Positions 52,638-61,785 of a stretch of DNA of 64,000 bases are shown here, piece after piece. The notes beneath the pieces are model-generated. The model was given only the letters and a program-made list of their open reading frames with translations, made no database searches and was not told where the DNA came from. Position 1 is the stretch's first letter. Each line of letters starts with the position of its first letter. The position numbers were made by a program, and so were the translations under genes. Source of the stretch: Thiopontia sp964344435 (GTDB lineage: Bacteria; Pseudomonadota; Gammaproteobacteria; GCF-002020875); the NCBI GenBank assembly GCA_964344435.1, contig CAYFNH010000001.1, forward strand, positions 9,056 to 73,055, read 5' to 3'.

Positions 52638-54089
52638 ATGCAGCCACAGGTTATCCAACGGGTTCTCGGCCTGCTACTGATGATCTTCAGTCTCAGTATG
52701 GTGCCTCCGGCCGTGGTCTCGCTGCTCTACCAGGATGGAGCCCTGTTTCCGTTTCTGCTGTCGATGGCGATCACCTTCATCTCCGGTCTGATCATCTGGC
52801 ATCCGGTTCGGGCCATACGCAAGGAGCTGCGCATACGGGACGGGTTTCTGGTCGTGGTGCTGTTCTGGGTGGTGCTTGGAATCTCGGGCGCACTCCCCTT
52901 TGCACTCGGAACCACCCCGCACATGAGCGTGGTCGACGCTCTGTTTGAATCTCTCTCCGGCCTCACCACCACCGGTGCCACCGTAATCACCGGAATTGAT
53001 CAGCTACCCAAATCCATCCTCTACTACCGCCAGCAGCTGCAGTGGCTGGGCGGCATGGGGATCATCGTCCTCGCCGTGGCCATTCTGCCAATGCTCGGGA
53101 TTGGTGGCATGCAGCTCTATCGGGCGGAGACCCCGGGGCCGATCAAGGACAACAAACTCACTCCCCGCATCACCGAGACCGCCAAGGCGCTCTGGTACAT
53201 CTACCTGGGGCTGACCCTTCTCTGTGGCCTGGCCTACTGGGCCGCCGGCATGAGTCCATTCGATGCGCTTTCACACAGTTTTTCGACCGTTGCCATCGGT
53301 GGCTTCTCCACCCATGACGCCAGTCTGGGCTGGTTTGACAGCCCCCTGATCGAGGCCATTGCGATCTTCTTCATGCTGCTCTCCGGTATCAACTTCTCAC
53401 TCCACTTTGTCGCCTTCAGCCGCCTCACCCTCTCCCCCTATCGCAAGGATGCGGAGTTGCGCACCTATCTGCTGACCCTGGCAATCTCCGCCGCCGTCAC
53501 CGTACTGTTCCTGCTCTTTTACGGTACCTTTTCCAACCCTGCAGAATCATTGCGTCACGGAGTGTTTCAGGCGGTCTCCATCGCCACCACTACCGGCTTC
53601 ACCACCACACCCCACTATCTCTGGCCCAGCTTCCTGCCAATATTGCTACTCTTCACCAGCTTTATCGGTGGCTGTGCCGGCTCCACGGCCGGGGGGATGA
53701 AGGTAATCCGCTTTCTGATGCTGTTTCGCCAGGGGGTTCGCGAGATCACCCGCCTGATCCACCCCAATGCCCAGATTCTGGTCAAGATTGGCAACAAACC
53801 CCTTCCAGAGAAGGTGATCTCTGCGGTGTGGGGCTTCTTTTCGCTCTATGTTGCAAGCTTCAGCATCATGCTGCTACTACTGATGGCAACCGGCCTTGAC
53901 CAGGTAACCGCGTTCTCGGCACTGGCCGCCTGCATGAACAACCTGGGGCCGGGGCTGGGAGATGTAGGGGCCCACTATGGTGATATCAATGCCGTTGCCA
54001 AGACCATCCTCAGCTTTGCCATGTTGGTGGGGCGACTGGAGGTATTCAGCATACTGGTGTTATTCTCCCCGGCATTCTGGAAAAGATAA
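52638..54089 (+). CDS. trkH: Trk potassium uptake system, membrane subunit TrkH
   Basis: A 483-residue K+-translocating subunit with four pore repeats. Selectivity-filter loops are seen as SGLTTTGATVITGID, STVAIGGFSTHD, SIATTTGFTTTPHY and AACMNNLGPGLGD, and the intramembrane loop GGCAGSTAGGMKVIR is present. It acts with TrkA, encoded two bases upstream. A MITE-like element begins just after the stop. Confidence 0.97.
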   Translation: MQPQVIQRVLGLLLMIFSLSMVPPAVVSLLYQDGALFPFLLSMAITFISGLIIWHPVRAIRKELRIRDGFLVVVLFWVVLGISGALPFALGTTPHMSVVDALFESLSGLTTTGATVITGIDQLPKSILYYRQQLQWLGGMGIIVLAVAILPMLGIGGMQLYRAETPGPIKDNKLTPRITETAKALWYIYLGLTLLCGLAYWAAGMSPFDALSHSFSTVAIGGFSTHDASLGWFDSPLIEAIAIFFMLLSGINFSLHFVAFSRLTLSPYRKDAELRTYLLTLAISAAVTVLFLLFYGTFSNPAESLRHGVFQAVSIATTTGFTTTPHYLWPSFLPILLLFTSFIGGCAGSTAGGMKVIRFLMLFRQGVREITRLIHPNAQILVKIGNKPLPEKVISAVWGFFSLYVASFSIMLLLLMATGLDQVTAFSALAACMNNLGPGLGDVGAHYGDINAVAKTILSFAMLVGRLEVFSILVLFSPAFWKR

Positions 54090-54093
54090 TCCG

Positions 54094-54215
54094 TATCTGT
54101 TCAGCTTACCCCTGAAATCCACCATCTCTACGTTCAAAAATGGTCATGTATACGTATACACTCACATTTTTTGCCTTGATATGATGGATTTCAGGGACAA
54201 TCTGAATCAGATACA
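54094..54215 (+). mobile_element. MITE-like element with imperfect terminal inverted repeats
   Basis: A 122-bp stretch fills most of the gap between trkH and gmk. Its ends (54094-54126 and 54181-54215) are inverted repeats matching at about 28 of 33 positions, both containing CCCTGAAATCCA-type sequence. The AT-rich centre holds the perfect palindrome TGTATACGTATACA (54148-54161). No coding frame and no clear target duplication are seen. The right end recurs before ubiC (63390-63410). It could instead be a large terminator-like hairpin. Confidence 0.6.
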
Positions 54216-54286
54216 AGCCCCCGTGAAGTTACAACAATTCTAGGATAGATGGCCATGATGAGCACAAACCGGAGTTCAAAGCAATT

Positions 54287-54913
54287 ATGAGTGATGGCAC
54301 CTTATTTATCATTTCTGCCCCCTCCGGGGCCGGCAAATCGAGCCTGCTGCATGCAGCGCTGATCGAGAGCCGTGACAACCTGCAGCTCTCGGTCTCTCAC
54401 ACCACCCGTCCCCCACGCCCCGGCGAGGAGGATGGACTGCATTACCACTTCACCACTGTCGAGCAATTCGAACAGGAGATCGAGAGCGATCAGTTTCTGG
54501 AGTATGCCAAGGTATTTGACAACTACTATGGCACCTCCGCCACCTGGGTGCGCGAAACCCTGCGCTTTGGCAAGGATGTCATTCTGGAGATCGACTGGCA
54601 GGGGGCACGGCTGGTACGCGAAAAGATTCCGGGCTCGGTCTCCATCTTCATTGCCCCTCCATCTCTGACCACCCTGAGGGAGCGTCTGCACAACCGTGGT
54701 CAGGACAGCGATGAGGTGATTGAGCGTCGCCTGCAGGAGGCTGCCAGCGATATCACTCACTTTGAGGAGTATGACCACCTGATCATCAATGATGAGTTCG
54801 ACCACGCCAAGGAGGAGCTGAAGGCGATCTTTCTGGCCAAACGTACCGAACTGGCCATCCAGCGCCACCTTCACCACGACCTGCTGCAACAAATGGTAGC
54901 GCAAGCCCGCTGA
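54287..54913 (+). CDS. gmk: Guanylate kinase
   Basis: A 208-residue enzyme that phosphorylates GMP to GDP. P-loop ISAPSGAGKSSLL, GMP-binding SVSHTTRPPRPGEEDGLHYHF, EYAKVFDNYYGT, DWQGARLVREK and the lid region RLHNRGQDSDEVIERRL are present. It heads the gmk-rpoZ-spoT group. Confidence 0.97.
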   Translation: MSDGTLFIISAPSGAGKSSLLHAALIESRDNLQLSVSHTTRPPRPGEEDGLHYHFTTVEQFEQEIESDQFLEYAKVFDNYYGTSATWVRETLRFGKDVILEIDWQGARLVREKIPGSVSIFIAPPSLTTLRERLHNRGQDSDEVIERRLQEAASDITHFEEYDHLIINDEFDHAKEELKAIFLAKRTELAIQRHLHHDLLQQMVAQAR

Positions 54914-54988
54914 ATTCTATAGAATTGTCGCCCTTTTGGGGTTGTCCGTGGGGCAGCCTGTTTGAGACTGATTTGGAGCTAGTGACTG

Positions 54989-55324
54989 ATGGCACGTATC
55001 ACCGTTGAAGATTGCCTGGACAAGATCGATAACCGCTTTGACATGACCCTGATTGCTGCAGAACGCGCACGTCAGATCGCCATGGGTGCAGAACCACTGG
55101 TTGAATTTGATAATGACAAGCCCACCGTGATCGCACTGCGGGAGATCTCCGAAGGACTGATGAGCCGCGAAGTGCTGGACGAGATTGCTGCCAAGGCCAA
55201 GGCCGCTGACCTCGCCATGGCTGCCGAAGCAGAGGCACGACGCAGAAGTGAAGTCAGAATGGATGATGACGAAGAGGCGGAGGGGAACAAAACCGCCGGT
55301 AGCGAGGATGAAGAGGCTGCCTGA
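54989..55324 (+). CDS. rpoZ: RNA polymerase omega subunit
   Basis: A 111-residue omega subunit that helps RNA polymerase assembly and forms part of a ppGpp site. It opens MARITVEDCLDKIDNRFDMTLIAAERARQIAMG and continues DNDKPTVIALREISEGL. The acidic, Glu/Asp-rich C-terminal tail (about residues 85-111) makes it longer than the 91-residue E. coli protein. GGAG lies ten bases before the ATG. It is followed by spoT, as in most gammaproteobacteria. Confidence 0.97.
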   Translation: MARITVEDCLDKIDNRFDMTLIAAERARQIAMGAEPLVEFDNDKPTVIALREISEGLMSREVLDEIAAKAKAADLAMAAEAEARRRSEVRMDDDEEAEGNKTAGSEDEEAA

Positions 55325-55345
55325 TAGACTACCGTCCAATCCCCA

Positions 55346-57583
55346 ATGGCTGCGGTCTTTCTGATCAGTGATCTGCTCCCGCTGCTGGAGCAATATCTTG
55401 ATCGAGAGCAGGTTCGCAGCATCTACAACGCCTACCTCTACTCGGCAGAGGCACACAACGGGCAACATCGTAAAACTGGCGAACCCTATATCTACCACCC
55501 GATCGAGGTGGCTCGCATTCTTGCCGGGATGCACATCGACCACACCACCATCACCGCCGCCATTCTGCATGACGTACTGGAGGATACCGAACACACCAAG
55601 CAGGAGCTGAGCGAGCAGTTCGGAGAGGATGTCACCGAACTGGTGGATGGTGTCAGCAAGCTGACACGAATCCAGATGGAGAGCCCGCAGCACGCACAGG
55701 CGGAAAACTTCCGCAAGATGATGCTGGCCATGACCCGCGATATCCGGGTCATCCTGATCAAGCTGGCCGACCGCCTCCACAACATGCGCACCCTCTCCGG
55801 CATGCCCGCCGAGAAGCGGCGTCGCATCGCCCGCGAAACCCTGGAGATCCATGTGCCGATCGCACACCGCCTGGGGATGAGCAAGATTGCCCACGAACTG
55901 CGTGAACTGGGCTTCTCCAACCTCTACCCGATGCGTGCACGTATCCTCAGAGAGGCGGTGCAGCAGGCACGCGGCAACCGCAAGGAGATTCTCGATACCA
56001 TCGAGGTTGCCATCCGCAGACGATTGCTCGAAACCGAACTCGAGGCCGAGGTGCAGGGGCGAGAGAAGCACCTCTACAGCCTCTACAAGAAGATGAAGGA
56101 TCAGCGCCTGCCGTTTCGCGAGATTTACGATGTCTATGCCTTCCGTATCATCGTACCGACGGTTGAGGCCTGCTATCAGGCTCTGGGCCTTGTCCACAGT
56201 ATCTACAAGCCACTGCCGGGTAAGTTCAAGGACTATATCGCCATCCCCAAGGCCAACGGTTACCAGTCCCTGCACACGATTCTGTTCGGCCCGCATGGGG
56301 TACCGGTCGAGATCCAGATCCGTACCCAGGAGATGCACCTGGTCTCCGAAGAGGGGATTGCGGCACACTGGGACTACAAGCACGACAACCCGGAAAGCAG
56401 CAGTGCCGCCAATATCAGCAGTACCGAGAAGCGTGCCCGCCAGTGGCTGCAGGATCTGCTTGATCTGCAAAAGAACAGTGGCAATTCTCTGGAATTTTTG
56501 GAGAGTGTAAAGATCGACCTGTTTCCGGATGAGGTCTACGTCTTCACCCCCAAGGGCAAGATCATCGAACTACCACGCGGTGCGACGGTGCTTGATCTGG
56601 CCTACCGCATCCATACCGAGATCGGCACCCACGCCACCGCCGCTCGCATCAACCGCAAGTCTGCGCCACTCAACACCCAGCTCACCAATGGACAGACCGT
56701 GGAGATCATCACCGCAGAGGACAGCTTTCCCCATCCCGGCTGGCTGCAGTATGTCACCACCGGCAAGGCACGCAGCAATATCCGCAACTACCTGAAGAAT
56801 CTACAGCAGGAGGAGGCAGCCCAGTTGGGAGAGCGCCTGCTGATGAAGGCGCTGTCTCGTCGCAACATCTCCAGAAAACGCTTCAAGAAGATGGAGCTGA
56901 CCCCTTTGCTGGAGCAGCTACAACTGCAGACCATCGAGCAACTCTATAATGAGATCGGCATGGGGATCCGCATGGCGGAGCTGGTTGCCGGACTGGTGAT
57001 TCAGTACGCTATCAAGGGGGGAAGTGTGGAGGAGAATCCCGAAGAGCCGCTGCAGAAGCGTCGGCGCTGGAACCCGCTATCGATGCTCTCCCCACTGCTC
57101 AGGCGTCGCCTGCACCAGCGCCAGCCTGATGGCCGACGTCCACTGATGATACGGGGAGCCGAGGGGATGGTGGTTCACTTCTCCAAGTGCTGCCGCCCCA
57201 TCCCCGGTGACCCCATCATCGGCCACATCAGCTCGGGCAAGGGGTTGGTGATCCACCGTAGCGACTGCAACAACGGCTCCAACATGCAGAGCAATCCGGA
57301 GCAATGGGTCTCGGTGGAGTGGTCGCAAAAGGGGGGGCGCGAGGAGCTGCCCACCGAGATCAAGGTGGAGGTGGCCAACAAGCGGGGGGTATTGGCTATC
57401 ATCGCTTCGACCATCTCCGAGATGGACTCCAATATCGACAATGTCGCCATTGACGATCAGGATGGTCGCACCAACATCATCACCTTTACCCTGCGGGTGA
57501 GCGGGCGCAAACATCTCGCCAAGATTATTCGTAACATTCGCAAACTCAAACCGGTTATCACCATCCAACGGGTCAAGGGGTAA
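55346..57583 (+). CDS. spoT: Bifunctional (p)ppGpp synthetase/hydrolase SpoT
   Basis: A 745-residue stringent-response enzyme. The HD hydrolase domain is intact (HRKTGEPYIYHPIEVARIL, AAILHDVLEDTEHT, LIKLADRLHNMRTL). The synthetase domain follows (REKHLYSLYKKMKDQRLPF, DVYAFRIIV, DYIAIPKANGYQSLHTIL), then TGS (EVYVFTPKGKIIELPRGATV), a helical/zinc-finger region with CCRPIPGDPIIG and a C-terminal ACT domain (KRGVLAIIASTISEMDSNI). It contains an intact run of seven G (57331-57337). It lies between rpoZ and recG; the ridA-like gene sometimes found before recG is absent. Confidence 0.96.
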   Translation: MAAVFLISDLLPLLEQYLDREQVRSIYNAYLYSAEAHNGQHRKTGEPYIYHPIEVARILAGMHIDHTTITAAILHDVLEDTEHTKQELSEQFGEDVTELVDGVSKLTRIQMESPQHAQAENFRKMMLAMTRDIRVILIKLADRLHNMRTLSGMPAEKRRRIARETLEIHVPIAHRLGMSKIAHELRELGFSNLYPMRARILREAVQQARGNRKEILDTIEVAIRRRLLETELEAEVQGREKHLYSLYKKMKDQRLPFREIYDVYAFRIIVPTVEACYQALGLVHSIYKPLPGKFKDYIAIPKANGYQSLHTILFGPHGVPVEIQIRTQEMHLVSEEGIAAHWDYKHDNPESSSAANISSTEKRARQWLQDLLDLQKNSGNSLEFLESVKIDLFPDEVYVFTPKGKIIELPRGATVLDLAYRIHTEIGTHATAARINRKSAPLNTQLTNGQTVEIITAEDSFPHPGWLQYVTTGKARSNIRNYLKNLQQEEAAQLGERLLMKALSRRNISRKRFKKMELTPLLEQLQLQTIEQLYNEIGMGIRMAELVAGLVIQYAIKGGSVEENPEEPLQKRRRWNPLSMLSPLLRRRLHQRQPDGRRPLMIRGAEGMVVHFSKCCRPIPGDPIIGHISSGKGLVIHRSDCNNGSNMQSNPEQWVSVEWSQKGGREELPTEIKVEVANKRGVLAIIASTISEMDSNIDNVAIDDQDGRTNIITFTLRVSGRKHLAKIIRNIRKLKPVITIQRVKG

Positions 57584-57587
57584 CCGC

Positions 57588-59633
57588 TTGGCTGCGGTAA
57601 CCACGCTACGCGGGGTGGGTCCCAAGCTGGCACAACAGCTGGCACGACTCAATATCCACCAGGTCTCCGACCTGCTCTTTCACCTCCCACTGCGTTATCA
57701 GGATCGCACCACACTCACCCCGATGGCCGCCCTCTGCGTCGGTGAGGAGCAGCTTACTCAGGGAGTAATTACCGATTGCACGGTTCGCTTCGGCAGGCGT
57801 CGCTCCCTGCTTTGTACGCTCGAAGATGGCGCCGAAAGCCTCACCATCCGTCTGTTCCATTTCAACAAGGGGCAACAGGCGGCACTGCAGACCGGAGTAA
57901 CCCTGCGCTGCTTCGGTGAAGTGCGCAGCGGCCCCAATACGCTGGAGATGGTACATCCGGAATATCAGCTGATTGACCCCCGTCACCCGCCTCCTCTGGA
58001 GCCGGAGCTGACCCCCATCTACCCGACCACCGAAGGGCTGCACCAGAAGCGACTCCATGCACTGACCACACAGGCTCTCGCAAGGGCTCTGCCAGAGGTT
58101 GCAGAGCTGCTGCCGGAATCGCTACGACAGGGGCACCCCTCCCTGCAGCAGGCGCTGCAGCAGCTGCATCGTCCCTCGACCACCTCCTCCCCGCTGCAAC
58201 AACAGGCGTTTCGCGAACGCATTGCACTGGAGGAGCTGCTGGCACACCATCTGTCGATGCAGACTCTCCGCAGTGAGCAGCGTAGAGAGCACGCACTCCC
58301 ACTGAAGGTGGATGAACAGCGACTTGAGCAGTTTATCAAACAGCTTCCCTTCCCCCTGACCCATGCCCAGCAACGGGTAATCGACGAGATTCACCACGAC
58401 CTGCAACAACCGTGGCCAATGCAGCGGCTACTACAGGGTGATGTAGGGTCCGGCAAGACGGTGGTTGCTGCCTATGCTGCTCTGCTCTGCCTCGCATCCG
58501 GCCATCAGTGCGCCTTGATGGCCCCCACCGAACTACTCGCCCAACAACACCACCAGACCCTGCAGAAACTGCTGCAACCCCTCTCCATCGAGGTTGGCCT
58601 GCTGACCGGCGCACTCTCCCGCAGTGAACAGAGTCGCTGCAATGAGTCACTGCAACAAGGTACGCTCTCGCTGGTTGTCGGCACCCATGCCCTGTTTCAG
58701 AAAGGGGTAAGCTTTCACTCTCTGGCCTTTGTCATCATCGATGAACAACATCGCTTCGGGGTATCCCAGCGCCAGGCACTACAACAGAAGGGGGAGACTC
58801 AATCCATCACCCCCCATCAACTGATCATGACGGCCACCCCGATCCCACGTACCCTGGCAATGACCTTCTACGCAGATCTGGACAGCAGCGTGATTGATGA
58901 GCTGCCGCCGGGCCGTACCCCGGTTCAGACCGTCACCATCCCCGAGAGCCGGAGAGTGGAGGTGATCGAGCGGGTGCACCACAACTGCAAGGCAGGGCAT
59001 CAGGCCTACTGGGTCTGCCCACTGATTGAAGAATCCGAGCAGCTCCAGTGTCAGGCCGCCACCGAACATGCCGAGGCCTTGCGCAGTCAACTGCCTGAAC
59101 TGAATATTGGTCTGGTGCATGGTCGCCTCTCCAGCAGCGAAAAGGCAGAGGAGATGGCACGCTTTCAACGTGGCGAAAGCCAGATCCTGGTCGCCACTAC
59201 CGTGATCGAGGTGGGGGTCGACGTACCCAATGCCAGCTTGATGATCATCGAAAATGCAGAGCGCCTCGGGCTGGCACAGCTCCATCAGCTGCGTGGGCGG
59301 GTCGGCCGGGGCAGTGCATCGAGCAGCTGTGTGCTACTGTATCAGTCTCCTCTGAGCCGGGTCGCAAAGGAGCGTCTGCAGACCCTCCGCCACAGCAACG
59401 ATGGCTTCGAGATTGCCCGCAAAGACCTGGAGATGCGTGGTCCCGGCGAGCTGCTGGGCAAACGCCAGACCGGGATACCACAACTGCGCATTGCCGATCT
59501 CAGCCGGGATCAGCTGCTGATCCCACAGATCGAGCAGATTGCCCCCACCCTGATCGAGAATCACCCCGAGCTGGTAGGGCAGTTGATTGAGCGCTGGATT
59601 CCACACGCTGAGCAGTTTCGCTCAATCGGGTAG
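57588..59633 (+). CDS. recG: ATP-dependent DNA helicase RecG
   Basis: A 681-residue helicase that remodels stalled forks and Holliday junctions. The start is a TTG with AAGGGG eight bases upstream, giving AAVTTLRGVGPKLAQQLARL. An N-terminal wedge OB domain is followed by Walker A LQGDVGSGKTVVAAYAAL (near residue 284), the DEQH box IIDEQHRFGV, TATPIPRTLAMT, ATTVIEVGVDVPNASLMII, QLRGRVGRG and the TRG motif region. It begins four bases after the spoT stop. Confidence 0.96.
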   Translation: MAAVTTLRGVGPKLAQQLARLNIHQVSDLLFHLPLRYQDRTTLTPMAALCVGEEQLTQGVITDCTVRFGRRRSLLCTLEDGAESLTIRLFHFNKGQQAALQTGVTLRCFGEVRSGPNTLEMVHPEYQLIDPRHPPPLEPELTPIYPTTEGLHQKRLHALTTQALARALPEVAELLPESLRQGHPSLQQALQQLHRPSTTSSPLQQQAFRERIALEELLAHHLSMQTLRSEQRREHALPLKVDEQRLEQFIKQLPFPLTHAQQRVIDEIHHDLQQPWPMQRLLQGDVGSGKTVVAAYAALLCLASGHQCALMAPTELLAQQHHQTLQKLLQPLSIEVGLLTGALSRSEQSRCNESLQQGTLSLVVGTHALFQKGVSFHSLAFVIIDEQHRFGVSQRQALQQKGETQSITPHQLIMTATPIPRTLAMTFYADLDSSVIDELPPGRTPVQTVTIPESRRVEVIERVHHNCKAGHQAYWVCPLIEESEQLQCQAATEHAEALRSQLPELNIGLVHGRLSSSEKAEEMARFQRGESQILVATTVIEVGVDVPNASLMIIENAERLGLAQLHQLRGRVGRGSASSSCVLLYQSPLSRVAKERLQTLRHSNDGFEIARKDLEMRGPGELLGKRQTGIPQLRIADLSRDQLLIPQIEQIAPTLIENHPELVGQLIERWIPHAEQFRSIG

Positions 59634-59709
59634 CTGTTGGCAGGCTGTGAATATAAGGAATCCCTGACTCTACTGCGGCACGTAGCTTGTATGCCAACCA
59701 CTGCCTGTA

Positions 59710-59737
59710 TTGATTTCTGATAAGATGCAGACATACT
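59710..59737 (+). promoter_or_regulatory. Possible promoter of the second motAB operon
   Basis: TTGATT (59710-59715), a 16-base spacer and CATACT (59732-59737) lie about 70 bases before motA. No sigma-28-type flagellar promoter is apparent. The 172-base gap after recG holds nothing else I recognise. Confidence 0.4.
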
Positions 59738-59805
59738 CCTGAGCAGGTACCCCCAACTTCAGGCCCTCCCACTTCCAAGATGTTCATTGACTGAGTAGAT
59801 AGAGA

Positions 59806-60612
59806 ATGGATTTTGCATCACTTGCAGGAATGATTGCCGGGTTCACCATGGTGTTCCTGTCGATCGTCCTGGGAGGCTCCTCCGAGGACTACGTCAACCT
59901 GCAGGGTGTCATGGTGGTGGTGGGCGGCACCCTCTCCGCAACCCTGCTCAACTTCCGCTTCCATGATGTGAAGATGGCACTTCACTCCATTGCCCGGGTC
60001 TTTACCTCTGAACAGGAGAGACCGCTGGATACCCTGGTTGAGGTAATGAAAATCAACACCATTGTGCGCAAACAGGGAAAGCTGGCACTGGATGAGTATC
60101 TGCAGATGGCCGATACCAAGAAGAACCGGATCATGAAAAAGGCGGTTCAGCTCTCACTCGACAACATTTCCCATAACGATATGGTGACCGCACTGCGTAC
60201 CGAGATCGACAACGTCAAGGTTCGTGACACCATCAACCAGGAGGTGTTCAAAAAAATGGCGGTCTATGCCCCATCGATGGGGATGATCGGTACCCTGATT
60301 GGTCTGGTACAGATGCTGAGCCAGATGAGTAACCCCGCCGAACTGGGACCTGCCATGGGTCTTGCCCTGCTCACCACCTTTTATGGTGCCTTCCTCTCCA
60401 CCCTGGTCTTCATTCCCATTGCCGGCAAGCTGCGGGTGGTGATGCTGGAGAGCATTACCAATCTGGAGATCATCTACGAGGGGGCCACTTCACTGGCAAC
60501 CGATGGTTCACCGGTAGTGCTCTATGAACGTGCCATCTCCTATATCATGGCCGGTCAACGGGCCTCGTTTGATGAACTGAAAGAGCGCATCGACGCCGAT
60601 CTTGAGGGATAA
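59806..60612 (+). CDS. MotA-type flagellar stator protein, second copy (intact)
   Basis: A 268-residue stator subunit with four membrane segments: MDFASLAGMIAGFTMVFLSI, VVVGGTLSATLLNF, and the helix 3-4 region YAPSMGMIGTLIGLVQMLSQ and LALLTTFYGAFLSTLVFIPI, with the conserved cytoplasmic loop between. It resembles PomA-type proteins more than E. coli MotA in length. The first copy (35646) is clearly similar along its length but frameshifted. Its own motB, seven bases downstream, carries a frameshift near its start. Confidence 0.94.
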   Translation: MDFASLAGMIAGFTMVFLSIVLGGSSEDYVNLQGVMVVVGGTLSATLLNFRFHDVKMALHSIARVFTSEQERPLDTLVEVMKINTIVRKQGKLALDEYLQMADTKKNRIMKKAVQLSLDNISHNDMVTALRTEIDNVKVRDTINQEVFKKMAVYAPSMGMIGTLIGLVQMLSQMSNPAELGPAMGLALLTTFYGAFLSTLVFIPIAGKLRVVMLESITNLEIIYEGATSLATDGSPVVLYERAISYIMAGQRASFDELKERIDADLEG

Positions 60613-60618
60613 CCAGCG

Positions 60619-61382
60619 ATGAGCGCCCCCCCTCCAACGAGCCTGTCGGCAAGGCTGCCAAGAAAGATTCACTGGTTGATGAACATATTGAGGAGGAGGG
60701 CGACCCCTTCCTCACCACCTATGCCGACCTGATCTCGGTGCTGCTCACCTTCTTTGTGTTACTGCAGGGGCTCTCTACCGTCAATGAAGACCAATGGTCG
60801 GCCATCTTCAACCGTAAAAAATTCTTTACCGTCTCCCGTGCATTTGAGGACTCAAAGCTTGCTGGCAAGGATAAGGTCACCATTGAAAAGGGGGAGTTCG
60901 ATGAACTCAAGGCACTGAAATTTGCCCAGGGCAAGATCAAGGCACTCTCCAAGACCATCAAGAAAAATATCACCCGGGCAGGATTGAAATACTATGTCAC
61001 CGCAGTTCCGGCACAAGACCGGATGTCGGTCGAGATCAAGATCAACAGCAGTGTTCTGTTCAAATCCGGACAGGGGCACATGAACAGTTCAGCACTGATG
61101 ATCATCGACAAACTGTCCAGAGAGCTGTGTAAACATGATGGTATTCAGATCCGGATCGAGGGGCATACCGACAATGTACCGATCAATACCGTAGCCTACC
61201 CCTCCAACTGGGAGCTCTCTGCGATCCGTGCCACCAGTGTACTGCGGCGCATGATCGACAACTGTGTAGCCCCCTCACAGGTAACTGCAACCGGCTATGG
61301 TGACCGGGTTCCAGTGGCCGACAATGATACTGCCCAATCCCGCGCAGAGAACCGCCGCATTGTAATCCGGCTGGAGTATTAG
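60619..61382 (+). CDS. MotB-type flagellar stator protein, second copy, frameshifted near its start at a C run
   Basis: The ATG at 60619 follows motA by seven bases, but the frame MSAPPPTSLSA stops near 60725. One more C in the run of seven C at 60626-60632 would give MSAPPSNEPVGKAAKKDS joined to DPFLTTYADLISVLLTFFVL, a normal MotB N-terminus with the channel Asp. The downstream frame is open to 61382 with IRIEGHTDNVPI, SNWELSAIRATSVLRRM and GYGDRVPVADND. As it stands only an internal start such as the GTG at 60738 is available, which would remove the channel Asp. Expected full length 254 residues. Mutation, slippage switch or sequencing error are all possible. Confidence 0.85.
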
Positions 61383-61774
61383 CCGTTTTTCTGCGAAGAG
61401 CTACACCCCTCCAGCTCAATCATCAACGCAGTGGTTGAGGAGAGCGTCTCCACCAAGGCAAACAGTAGAGAAGCGACCAGGGTTATGAGGCTGGAGCCAA
61501 ACAGATAGATCCCTGTCAGCTGCTGTCCGACGAAGAGACTAAAGATGGCAAAGGTGCAGAGGATAAAGCTGACAATCCCCAACACCTGCATCCGTTTGAT
61601 GTAGCCAATACGCCGTTTGAGAATCTTCAACTGTTCACGGTACCGGGGCTGCTGCTCCGCCCCCTCTCGTGTCATCTGTCGAATCAGCATGCCCAGCGCC
61701 TGAAAGCGGTTGTTATAGGCCAGCAGTAGCAGAGAGATGGCGGGAAACAGCAACGAGGGGGTGGTCAGCTCCAT
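61379..61774 (-). CDS. DUF2721 family membrane protein
   Basis: A 131-residue protein with three hydrophobic segments (TPSLLFPAISLLLLAYNNRF, VLGIVSFILCTFAIFSLFVG, IYLFGSSLITLVASLLFALV) and a conserved cytoplasmic RRIGYIKRMQ loop, the layout of DUF2721. The FPAISLLLLAYNNRF opening is the family signature. It follows the PhoH gene by 11 bases and overlaps the end of motB (second copy) by four bases tail to tail. Function unknown. Confidence 0.85.
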   Translation of the reverse strand: MELTTPSLLFPAISLLLLAYNNRFQALGMLIRQMTREGAEQQPRYREQLKILKRRIGYIKRMQVLGIVSFILCTFAIFSLFVGQQLTGIYLFGSSLITLVASLLFALVETLSSTTALMIELEGCSSSQKNG

Positions 61775-61785
61775 ATCGGCCAGAT

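Noticed and set aside
54917..56470. 517-codon open frame on the minus strand
   Set aside because: It is antisense to rpoZ and spoT, both of which carry full family motifs.
3387..57337. Other long G runs (ftsY, gltB, spoT) as slippage switches
   Set aside because: All three are in frame within intact genes and give conserved residues, so nothing indicates switching.
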